The notes beneath the pieces are model-generated. The model searched no databases. It worked only from the letters and a program-made list of their open reading frames with translations, and was not told where the DNA came from. From CAYWMY01 sp046352935 (GTDB lineage Bacteria; Pseudomonadota; Gammaproteobacteria; Steroidobacterales; Steroidobacteraceae): a DNA stretch of 64,000 nucleotides. Positions 55,390-62,723 of the stretch are shown piece by piece. The DNA lies in the NCBI GenBank assembly GCA_046352935.1, contig JAXMGR010000004.1, positions 1 through 64,000 of the forward strand, written 5' to 3'. The number at the start of each line of letters is the position of its first letter. Position 1 is the stretch's first letter. A program made the translations under genes and the position numbers.

Positions 55390-56607
55390 ATGAGCAAGCG
55401 ACGCACGCTGACGGAGATGGACGAGTGGCCGCGCCACCAGACGCTCGATACCTTCGACGTCGTGGCGAATCCGAGCCCGGGCTGGAGCGACGGCTACTGG
55501 TTCTGCTTCGGTGATCCGAAGGGTGAGGTCAACCTCATCACGGCGATCCGGCTGTACCACAACACCAACATCATCGACGCCTACGCCGTGGTCAGCACGG
55601 CCGACGGGAAACAGCACAACCTGCGCGCGAGCCGGCGCCTGCGGCCGCGCATCGACGACATCGCAGTCGGGCCGTTCTGGCAGAAGATCGTCCGGCCGAT
55701 GCGCACCCTGCAGCTCGGCTGCGATGCGAATCCGCACGGCATCGAGTTCGACATCACCTGGGAGAGCGCGGCGCCGCCCTACGACGAAGCGCCTGGTGTC
55801 ATGCACTACGCCGAGGGCCGGCTGTCCAGTTCGCGCTCCAACTACGTGCAGCTCGGCTGGATCTCGGGCCGCGTAAAGGTCGGCGGACGCGAATGGCGTT
55901 TCGGTCGCGAGGACGGCTGGGTCGGTGCACGCGACCATTCCTGGGGCATGGGCCACACGGGCGAGGGCGAGAAGCCCAATCGCCACGCGGCGCCACCGCG
56001 GGTCACGGGCGAGAAGTCGCTGTGGGGCTCGCGCGGCATGCGCCACTGGGGTCTCGTGCGCTTCCCGGGCCGCTCGCTCTTCTACGCCTTCAAGCGCAAC
56101 GCGGACGGTTCGTACTCGGCCTCGGGAACGGGCTTCCAGGACGCGAGCAGCATCCACAGCCGTGTCGAATACCCCTATGACTCAGGGATGGAGGGCTGGG
56201 CCTACCGCGACGTCAGCATCTCCGATCACGAGTGGCAGGACGGACTGCCGCGCTTCCGGAGCGGCAAGGTGAGCCTCGCTCGCCCGGATGGCGGCACGGA
56301 CCGCTTCCGCATCGACGTCGTGAGCAAGCCTGTCTACATGCAGGGTGCCGGCTACTGGGGCGGCTGGAACGACCGGCTCGGCCGTGGCGTGTATCGCGGC
56401 GAAGAGATGATGGAGGGTGAGGTCTGGGACGTCTCGCATCCCGTGAAGGTCCTCGGGCCCGACGGGCAGCTCGTCCCGCCGCCACCCGGCGCGGAATACG
56501 CCGAGCAATTCGCGCGCTATACGAACCTCGACGACCCGTCCGAGGTCGGCCTCGGCATCCTCGAGGCCGCGATCATCGGCGAGTACGACGGCATCAGGAA
56601 TCCCTGA
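55390..56607 (+). CDS. Uncharacterised protein with RDHSWG motif, module B
   Basis: A 405-residue protein homologous over its whole length to the one at 49843. Shared blocks are WPRHQTLDTFDVVANPSPGWSDGYWF, GARDHSWGMGH, GYWGGWNDRLGRGVYRGEE and GEVWDVSHP. It is about 24 residues longer, mostly around the Gly/Ala/Pro-rich loop after RDHSWG. No signal peptide, membrane helix or known cofactor site. It precedes the second OYE-type gene exactly as its paralogue precedes the first. Confidence 0.85.
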   Translation: MSKRRTLTEMDEWPRHQTLDTFDVVANPSPGWSDGYWFCFGDPKGEVNLITAIRLYHNTNIIDAYAVVSTADGKQHNLRASRRLRPRIDDIAVGPFWQKIVRPMRTLQLGCDANPHGIEFDITWESAAPPYDEAPGVMHYAEGRLSSSRSNYVQLGWISGRVKVGGREWRFGREDGWVGARDHSWGMGHTGEGEKPNRHAAPPRVTGEKSLWGSRGMRHWGLVRFPGRSLFYAFKRNADGSYSASGTGFQDASSIHSRVEYPYDSGMEGWAYRDVSISDHEWQDGLPRFRSGKVSLARPDGGTDRFRIDVVSKPVYMQGAGYWGGWNDRLGRGVYRGEEMMEGEVWDVSHPVKVLGPDGQLVPPPPGAEYAEQFARYTNLDDPSEVGLGILEAAIIGEYDGIRNP

Positions 56608-56692
56608 AGGCGCTGGTGCCCGGCGCCGGTTGCCGGGGCCGCCCCGATCTCGACGCAGGACAGCCGGACCATCCGCACGGAGGATCTGGAAC

Positions 56693-58651
56693 ATGCAGCT
56701 GCTGACGCCCATACAGGTCGGACCCGTCGAAATCAGGAACCGCGTGGTCTCGACCGCGCACGCTGCGTTCGTCGACTTCTTCCAGCCCGGCAACAGCGGC
56801 GAGCAGTACATGGCCTACCAGGAGCGCCGCGCGCGGGGTGGTGCGGGCCTGGTGATCCTGACGGCGATGCACGTGCACAGGAGCAGCATGTACATCACCC
56901 ATTTCAATTACGAGCCCGACGACCTCCGCCGCAAGCTCGCGCAGCTCTCCACGCGCGTGCATCGCCACGGCACGAAGTGCATCTCGCAGCTCTTCCACGT
57001 CGGCGCGCAGGGCAAGGGGGACTGCCGCCCGGACATCAATCCCCTGTGGGGCTTCTCGGGCCGGATCTCCCCTTCCGGCGAGGCCTCGCACGAGATGAGC
57101 GGTGACGAGATCGAGCAGGTCATCCAGAGCTTCGTCGACTCGGCCGTGATCTGCGTCGAGAGCGGCATGGACGGTGTCGAGCTGCACGGCGCTCACGGCT
57201 ACCTGATCCAGCAGTCCTTCAGCCCCTGGGGCAACCAGCGCAGGGACAAGTGGGGCGAGCCGATGTATTTCACCGCGACGCTCGCGAAGCGCGTGCGCGA
57301 GGCGATCGGGCCGGACAAGGTGCTCGGGTTCCGCATCTCCGTCGATGATTTCGTGCGGCCCGAGGCGGGTGGCCTGGGTCCGGAGAAGCTGCGCGAGGTC
57401 GCCGCGAAGGTCATCGGCCTCGGCTGTTTCGATTACCTGAACCATTCCGAGGGCTCGGGCAACGACCATTACGCGCGCGCCATCGGCACCTACCGGCACC
57501 CGTTCGGCGGCTTCCTGCCGCTGACCCGCGCGCTCCGCGAGGCCATCGGGGCCGCGGTTCCCGTCATCGGCGTCACCAAGATCCCCACGCCGGATCTCGC
57601 CGAGCGGGCGCTCACGGAGGGCATCTGCGACCTGGTCGGCATGACGCGCGCGCAGATCGCGGATCCCGATCTCGTGCGCAAGCTCGAGACGGGGCAGAGC
57701 CACCGCATCCGGCTCTGCACCGGCGCGAACCAGGGCTGCATCGACCGTGCGGGCTTCGCTCCGATCACCTGCATCCACAACCCGGAAGTCGGCCAGGAGT
57801 GGACCCTGAAGCCGGTCGAGAAAGTGGCGGTGCCGAAGAAGGTGCTCGTCGTGGGCGGCGGCCCCGCCGGCATCAAGGCGGCGGAGCTCGCGGCGCGGCG
57901 CGGCCACCAGGTCACGCTGGCCGAGGCCTCCGACCGGCTCGGTGGCCGCTACAACGGCGTGGGCCACGATCCGGACGCGGCGAACCTGCTCACGGCCGTC
58001 GCCTGGGTCGAGCAGGAAATGCGCTACCTGAAGGTCGACATCCAGCTGCAGACGCGCGTCGACGAGGGCTTCCTGCAGCGTCTCAGACCCGACGCCGTGG
58101 TGCTCGCGACGGGTGCCACGCCCACCGCCGATCTCGGCATGGCGACGGACGACTCGATCCCGATCCTGACCCTGGACGAAGCGGCCGCGGGCACGTTCAG
58201 CGGCATGAAGCTCGACATGGCCGGTACACGCTCGCTGGTCGTCGACCTGCGCGGCAACAACGAGACGGCGCTCGTGACCGAAATGCTGGTCAAGCGCGGC
58301 AGCCAGGTCACGGCCATCACGCCGTTCCTGCAGTACGGCGCCAACCTCGGCTTCACGCACCTCGACGATCTGCTGCGCTCGTTGCCGAAGCAGGGGCTCG
58401 ACATGCGGGTCCTCACGGCGCTCGCGGGTGTGAAGGACGGCAAGGCCACGCTCATTCACGTCTACTCGAAGAAGCTGGTCGAGCAGGAGTTCGACTTCAT
58501 CGTCGCCGGCATTCACCCCAAGCCGCAGAAGGAGCTCTACGAGGTCGCCTCCAAGCTCTGCCCGGTGGTGATGATGGCGGGCGACGCCGTCGCCCCCAGG
58601 ACCGCGCTGGAGGCTTTCCGCGAAGGCGACCGGGCGGGGCGGACGGTCTGA
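56693..58651 (+). CDS. OYE/2,4-dienoyl-CoA reductase-like flavoprotein, module B
   Basis: A 652-residue flavoprotein with the same three-part architecture as the module A enzyme: FMN barrel with His165/His168 (ELHGAHGYL), iron-sulfur segment C342-TG-A345-NQG-C349...C360, and FAD/NAD(P) domain starting VLVVGGGPAG. It too has alanine at the second cluster position. Length matches BaiCD/BaiH and FadH. The start at 56693 has GGAGGATCTGG upstream. The two enzymes are related but clearly diverged (for example NDHYARAIGTY against GVHYAKAIGSY), so they may act on different intermediates. Confidence 0.9.
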   Translation: MQLLTPIQVGPVEIRNRVVSTAHAAFVDFFQPGNSGEQYMAYQERRARGGAGLVILTAMHVHRSSMYITHFNYEPDDLRRKLAQLSTRVHRHGTKCISQLFHVGAQGKGDCRPDINPLWGFSGRISPSGEASHEMSGDEIEQVIQSFVDSAVICVESGMDGVELHGAHGYLIQQSFSPWGNQRRDKWGEPMYFTATLAKRVREAIGPDKVLGFRISVDDFVRPEAGGLGPEKLREVAAKVIGLGCFDYLNHSEGSGNDHYARAIGTYRHPFGGFLPLTRALREAIGAAVPVIGVTKIPTPDLAERALTEGICDLVGMTRAQIADPDLVRKLETGQSHRIRLCTGANQGCIDRAGFAPITCIHNPEVGQEWTLKPVEKVAVPKKVLVVGGGPAGIKAAELAARRGHQVTLAEASDRLGGRYNGVGHDPDAANLLTAVAWVEQEMRYLKVDIQLQTRVDEGFLQRLRPDAVVLATGATPTADLGMATDDSIPILTLDEAAAGTFSGMKLDMAGTRSLVVDLRGNNETALVTEMLVKRGSQVTAITPFLQYGANLGFTHLDDLLRSLPKQGLDMRVLTALAGVKDGKATLIHVYSKKLVEQEFDFIVAGIHPKPQKELYEVASKLCPVVMMAGDAVAPRTALEAFREGDRAGRTV

Positions 58652-58884
58652 CCGGCGCGGCTCCGCCCGACGGAGCGAGGTTGGAACGCCTCTCGCCGGT
58701 ACGCATGACCGGGCGGTTCACTCCGGTTCCGGCGGCGATCCCTGACCTCAGCCGTTCGTCACACGGGCGCTGGCGAGTGAGCGCATACTCGCTCCGGATC
58801 CTCGGGGTAACCGTACCTGCCGAGTTCGTGCGCCGCGTCAGGCAACGTCGACAAGGTTGCGCCCAGCCGCGGTCAGGTGACGTG
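58652..58884. other. Gap after the catabolic cluster
   Basis: No gene is supported. The stop region of the OYE-type gene can fold (GGGCGGA at 58637-58643 with TCCGCCC at 58662-58668) without a U-run. A short dyad GCGAGT-N8-ACTCGC lies near 58772-58791. The function of both is open. Confidence 0.3.
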
Positions 58885-59103
58885 ATGCCGGACGAATACA
58901 AAACGCCTTTCGGGTACTGGGACGTCGATGACGTGGCGGTCGTCATCAGGCGCACAGCGGACCGCGGTGCAACGATCGACGAAGTGCGCGAGGACGGCAC
59001 GTTGAGGCCGTTCGCGCTCGGTACCGTGTACCGCAGGGGCCAGCACATCTCGAGACTGGAGTTCGTCCGGCGGTTTCCGTTCGCCGCGCTGATTGCCCTG
59101 TAG
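58885..59103 (+). CDS. Small hypothetical protein (72 residues)
   Basis: A short reading frame MPDEYKTPFGYWDVDDVAVV... with CAGGTGA five bases before the ATG, good codon usage and a sensible charge pattern. It has no recognisable domain, signal peptide or membrane helix. Landmarks are RGATIDEVREDG and GQHISRLEFVRRF. It stands alone between the catabolic cluster and tRNA-fMet. It may be real, or the remnant of a longer frame that extends upstream from 58700 without a start. Confidence 0.4.
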   Translation: MPDEYKTPFGYWDVDDVAVVIRRTADRGATIDEVREDGTLRPFALGTVYRRGQHISRLEFVRRFPFAALIAL

Positions 59104-59323
59104 ACGATGGCCGTGGGCGGGTGCGACGTGCGCGAGCGGGCCGCTTCCCGCCGCGCGGGAGGGCCACCGGGGCGCGTTCCTGGGGGCCGTCAAGGTCTCG
59201 GGTGCCAGCCCTCGTGCCGGCCGGAAACTGCCTCGCCCGGACGATGGACCGGCCGGATCCACGGCTCGGAGACCCACTGCTGACGCCCTCGGTCGCGCCA
59301 CGGCTCGCGCCATCGAAATCGCC
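59104..59323. other. Gap before tRNA-fMet promoter
   Basis: About 220 bases of GC-rich sequence with no supported gene or clear structure. It ends at the strong tRNA promoter. Confidence 0.3.
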
Positions 59324-59352
59324 TTGCCGCGCCGGGGTTCGATCCCTATAAT
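59324..59352 (+). promoter_or_regulatory. Promoter of initiator tRNA
   Basis: TTGCCG (59324-59329), a 17-base spacer and a perfect TATAAT (59347-59352) followed by a GCGC-type discriminator lie 13 bases before the tRNA. GC-rich discriminators are usual for stringently controlled stable-RNA genes. Confidence 0.8.
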
Positions 59353-59365
59353 GCGCGGCTCCAAT

Positions 59366-59442
59366 TGCGGGGTGGAGCAGTCTGGCAGCTCGTCGGGCTC
59401 ATAACCCGAAGGTCGCAGGTTCAAATCCTGCCCCCGCTACCA
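59366..59442 (+). tRNA. Initiator tRNA-fMet (CAT)
   Basis: A 77-nt tRNA with encoded CCA. Anticodon CAT lies in the loop CTCATAA, flanked by the three consecutive G-C pairs (GGG/CCC) that mark initiators. The first base pair is unpaired (T1 opposite T72, where E. coli has C-A), the second hallmark. In many gammaproteobacteria this gene precedes rimP-nusA-infB; here an E1-like gene follows. Confidence 0.96.
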
Positions 59443-59607
59443 AATTAGAACTCGTTGATCCTGCTGCCCTCAGGATCGGCGACGCACTCGGACGGAGCGC
59501 CAACACGGCGCTCTCGTCGTTTCTGGCCTTCACGGTGATCGGCGCGTTCCCGAAGCACCGGCTGGCGGTTGCCAGTCCGGCCCGGCATGCGCCTAGAATC
59601 AGGCCAG

Positions 59608-60705
59608 ATGAGCGACGACCTGGCCCGCTATCACCGTCAGATGCTGCTGCCGGGCTTCGGCCCGGCGGGTCAGGCGCGCCTGCGGGGTTCGACGGTCCTG
59701 GTGCTGGGCTGCGGGGCTTTGGGGTGCCTCGTGGCCGATCTCCTCGCGCGGGCCGGCGTCGGGCATCTCGTGATCGTCGACCGCGACGTCGTCGAGCTCA
59801 CGAACCTTCAGCGCCAGCTGCTGTTCGACGAGCAGGATGCCGCCGAGGGCCTGCCGAAGGCCGTGGCTGCAGAACGCCGGCTCGCGAAGGTGAACTCCGC
59901 CGTGCGGGTGACACCGGTCGTCGACGATCTCGACCGCGGCAACATCGAGCGCTACGCGACGGGCGTGGACGTGCTCGTCGACGGGCTCGACAACTTCGAG
60001 ACGCGCTACCTCGCGAACGACTTCGCCGTGAAGCGCGGCATTCCTTTCATCTACGGCGGCGCCGTCGGTTCGACGGGTGCCGCGTTCACGATCCTGCCGC
60101 ACACCGCGAATGGCGCGGCCGCGTGGGAGACGCAGGACGGTATCGACCGGGCGACCCCGTGCCTGCGCTGCCTGTTCGAGGAGCCGCCGCCGGCCGGTTC
60201 GACGCCGACCTGCGACACCATCGGCGTGCTCGCGAGCGCGGTGACGACGATCGCGAGCTTCGAGGCGGCCGAGACGCTCAAGGTCCTGACGGGCAGTTTC
60301 GACCGCGTCGCGACGACGCTGCTGAACGTGGATCTCTGGCACAACACCGTTGCGCAGTTGAAGGTCGCCGACGCCTGTGCACGAGGCGACTGTCCGTGCT
60401 GCAGGCAGCGCCGCTTCGAATTCCTCGAGGGCGCGCGGGGCTCGGGTGCGATCACGCTCTGTGGCCGCGACGCCGTGCAGATCAAACCCCGCGAGGACAC
60501 CGTCCGGCTCGATCTCGACGCGGTCGCATTGCGCCTCGGTGACCGGGGAACACTGCGCCGGAGCGAGTTCATGCTGCGTGCCACGATCATGGACGGCGGT
60601 CGGCAGTATTCGTTGAGTCTCTTCCCCGACGGGCGCGCGATCGTCCACGGCACGGGCGATACGGCCGTCGCGCGCAGCCTCTATGCGAAGTACGTCGGCG
60701 CCTGA
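59608..60705 (+). CDS. E1-like ThiF/MoeB/HesA family adenylyltransferase
   Basis: A 365-residue E1-like enzyme that adenylates the C-terminal Gly of a ubiquitin-like sulfur carrier. The nucleotide motif GCGALGC (34-40), D58/D60 region, NLQRQLLF (66-73) and DGLDN (125-129) are intact. Zinc cysteines are CxxC at 185/188 and the C262-P-C264-C265 cluster; the likely active-site cysteine is C202 (TCDTIGVL). A C-terminal tail of about 100 residues ends FPDGRAIVHGTGD...LYAKYVG and has no rhodanese domain. A MoaD/ThiS-like carrier ending in Gly-Gly lies two genes downstream. Confidence 0.93.
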   Translation: MSDDLARYHRQMLLPGFGPAGQARLRGSTVLVLGCGALGCLVADLLARAGVGHLVIVDRDVVELTNLQRQLLFDEQDAAEGLPKAVAAERRLAKVNSAVRVTPVVDDLDRGNIERYATGVDVLVDGLDNFETRYLANDFAVKRGIPFIYGGAVGSTGAAFTILPHTANGAAAWETQDGIDRATPCLRCLFEEPPPAGSTPTCDTIGVLASAVTTIASFEAAETLKVLTGSFDRVATTLLNVDLWHNTVAQLKVADACARGDCPCCRQRRFEFLEGARGSGAITLCGRDAVQIKPREDTVRLDLDAVALRLGDRGTLRRSEFMLRATIMDGGRQYSLSLFPDGRAIVHGTGDTAVARSLYAKYVGA

Positions 60706-60785
60706 GGGGCTTTGCGTCGCGCCGAAGGCTCCGCGGGGAACTCGGGAATGAAGCGGTGTTCAGAACGACCGAGGAGGGCACGAAC

Positions 60786-61970
60786 GTGACCAAGATACGG
60801 GTTCTGGTCGGCACGAAGAAAGGGGCGTTCATCCTGAGCGCCGACGGCAGGCGCGACAGGTGGTCCGTGTCGGGACCGCATTTCGCCGGCTGGGAGATCT
60901 ACCACGTGAATGGTTCGCGGGCCGATCCCGACCGGATCTATGCGTCGCAGACGAGCAGCTGGTTCGGCCAGATCATCCAGCGCTCGAGCGACGGCGGGAA
61001 GACGTGGGAGCTGCCCGGAACGGAAGGCGGCCCGCCCGTCGACGAGCACGGGTTCCCGAAAGGCGAGAGCAACCGGTTCGTCTACGACACCACGCCGGGG
61101 ACCGGCGCGCCCCTCACGACGCACCAGTGGTACGACGGCACGCAGCGTCCCTGGGAATTCAAGCGTGTCTGGCATCTCGAGCCGTCGCCGGACGATCCTG
61201 ACACGGTGTACGCCGGCGTCGAGGACGCCGGCCTCTTCCGCACGACGGACGGCGGCAGGACCTGGCACGAGCGTGCCGGCCTGCGCGGCCACGGCACGGG
61301 ACCTCAGTGGCAGCCCGGTGCAGGCGGCATGTGCCTGCACACGATCCTGCTCGATGCGAACAACCCGCAGCGCATGTTCGTCGCCATCTCGGCGGCGGGA
61401 GCGTTTCGCACGGACGACGACGGCGCGACCTGGCAGCCGATCAACCGCGGTCTGAAGTCTCAGTACATCCCTGATGCGAACGCGGAAGTCGGCCACTGTG
61501 TGCATCGCATCGCGATGCACCCCTCCCGGCCCGATACGCTCTACATGCAGAAACACTGGGACGTGATGCGCAGCGATGACGGCGGCGCCCGGTGGTACGA
61601 GGTGAGCGGCGACCTGCCGAGCGACTTCGGGTTCCCCATCCATGTTCACGCGCACGAGCCCGAGACGATCTACGTCGTGCCGATCAAGAGCGACTCCGAG
61701 CACTATCCTCCGGATGGCAGGCTGCGGGTCTACCGGAGCCGCACGGGCGGCCACGAGTGGGAGCCGCTCACTGACGGCCTGCCGCAGCATGACTGCTATG
61801 TGAACGTGCTGCGCGACGCGATGGCCGTCGATTCGCTCGATCCCTGCGGCATCTACTTCGGGACGACGGGCGGGCAGGTGTACGTCTCGGCGGATGCGGG
61901 CGACCGCTGGATACCGATCGTCAGGGACCTGCCGGCCGTGCTCTCCGTCGAGGTGCAGACGCTGCGATGA
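60786..61970 (+). CDS. Asp-box (BNR/sialidase-like) beta-propeller protein
   Basis: A 394-residue propeller with at least five Asp-box repeats: SSDGGKTW, TTDGGRTW, TDDDGATW, SDDGGARW and SADAGDRW. No signal peptide is present and the N-terminus TKIRVLVGTKKGAFIL starts directly with a blade strand, so it is likely cytoplasmic. True sialidases need an arginine triad and FRIP motif, which I do not see, so enzyme activity is unproven. The GTG start (60786) follows GAGGAGGG. Its stop overlaps the MoaD/ThiS-like ATG by four bases, so the two proteins are coupled. Confidence 0.88.
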   Translation: MTKIRVLVGTKKGAFILSADGRRDRWSVSGPHFAGWEIYHVNGSRADPDRIYASQTSSWFGQIIQRSSDGGKTWELPGTEGGPPVDEHGFPKGESNRFVYDTTPGTGAPLTTHQWYDGTQRPWEFKRVWHLEPSPDDPDTVYAGVEDAGLFRTTDGGRTWHERAGLRGHGTGPQWQPGAGGMCLHTILLDANNPQRMFVAISAAGAFRTDDDGATWQPINRGLKSQYIPDANAEVGHCVHRIAMHPSRPDTLYMQKHWDVMRSDDGGARWYEVSGDLPSDFGFPIHVHAHEPETIYVVPIKSDSEHYPPDGRLRVYRSRTGGHEWEPLTDGLPQHDCYVNVLRDAMAVDSLDPCGIYFGTTGGQVYVSADAGDRWIPIVRDLPAVLSVEVQTLR

Positions 61971-62293
61971 ACGCGGAGGGCAACAGCGATGCGCGACCGA
62001 TCCGTGTCGTGCTGCCGCTGCATCTGCAGCGGCTCGCCGGGGTTGGAGCCGAGGTGACGCTCGTCGTCGATGCGCCGATCACCCTGGCCGCGGTCCTCGA
62101 CGCCCTGGAAGCGCGCTGGCCCATGCTGCGCGGTACGATCCGTGACCACGCGACGGGACTGCGTCGACCGCTCCTGCGGTTCTTCGCGTGCAGCGAAGAC
62201 CTGACGCACGAGCCACCGACGGCAGCGCTGCCGGAGCCGGTCGCCTCCGGTCACGAGCCACTCCTCGTCGTCGGGGCGATCGCGGGCGGGTAG
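61967..62293 (+). CDS. MoaD/ThiS-like sulfur carrier (ubiquitin fold)
   Basis: A 108-residue beta-grasp protein. The first strand and helix are visible in PIRVVLPLHLQRLAGVG and TLAAVLDALEARWPMLRGTI, and the protein ends in Gly-Ala-Ile-Ala-Gly-Gly, the tail that E1-like enzymes adenylate. The stop follows the final Gly directly. It overlaps the propeller gene by four bases. A carrier role (thiocarboxylate for cofactor or amino-acid synthesis, or protein modification) is inferred from fold, tail and the nearby E1. Its 3' part overlaps the convergent TPR frame. Confidence 0.85.
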   Translation: MNAEGNSDARPIRVVLPLHLQRLAGVGAEVTLVVDAPITLAAVLDALEARWPMLRGTIRDHATGLRRPLLRFFACSEDLTHEPPTAALPEPVASGHEPLLVVGAIAGG

Positions 62294-62723
62294 CCCCTGT
62301 CCCAAGTTCCGCTGAGAGCATCCGCAGGAGCTCCGCCGCCTCGCGGTAGTCGGGTGCGATCTGCAGGGCGCGGCGCACGGCCACCCGTGCCTCGCGTGTG
62401 CGGTGCTCGCGGGCGAGGATTATGGCTTCGGCATATGCGGCCTGCGGATTGCGCGGGTCGAGCGACTCGGAGCGCGCGAGGGCGTCGAGCGCGACGTCCG
62501 GTCTCCGAGCGGCGCTGTAGGCCAGCCCAAGGGTGTACCAGGCACGAGCGAACTGCGGATCGGGTTTCACCACCTCCTCGAGTACCGACGTCGCTTCACC
62601 CAGTCGCCCCGCTTCGCGCAGCGCAACAGCGAGGGCGAAGCGCAACCGCGTGTCCCTGGGCGCCAGTCGGCAGGCCGCCGCAGCGGCGATGGAACTGAAC
62701 CTGTATCGCAGGACCGTCCTCAC
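62079..62723 (-). CDS. Tetratricopeptide-repeat protein, possibly truncated or with a runaway C-terminus
   Basis: From a GTG at 62723 that overlaps the sulfatase stop (GTGA), the frame encodes about 140 residues of clear TPR repeats (ALREAGRLGEATSVLEEVV, AWYTLGLAYSAARRPDVALDAL, AIILAREHRTREARVAVRRAL). After about residue 142 (near 62300) the frame runs antisense into the MoaD-like gene and looks non-coding (Arg/Pro/Ala-rich) to its stop at 62079. So the natural stop is probably lost, or this is the C-terminal remnant of a larger TPR protein. Coupling to the sulfatase suggests co-expression. The TPR identification is firm; the ends are not. Confidence 0.6.
   Translation of the reverse strand: MRTVLRYRFSSIAAAAACRLAPRDTRLRFALAVALREAGRLGEATSVLEEVVKPDPQFARAWYTLGLAYSAARRPDVALDALARSESLDPRNPQAAYAEAIILAREHRTREARVAVRRALQIAPDYREAAELLRMLSAELGTGATRPRSPRRRGVARDRRRPAPAALPSVARASGLRCTRRTAGAVDAVPSRGHGSYRAAWASALPGRRGPRPG

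Noticed and set aside
58873..59424. Minus-strand frame with an NLRPSGYEPDELP-type peptide over tRNA-fMet
   Set aside because: It is the antisense translation of the tRNA and its surroundings, not a protein gene.
60786..61970. Calling the propeller a true sialidase
   Set aside because: Asp boxes are present, but the FRIP motif, arginine triad and a signal peptide are not seen.
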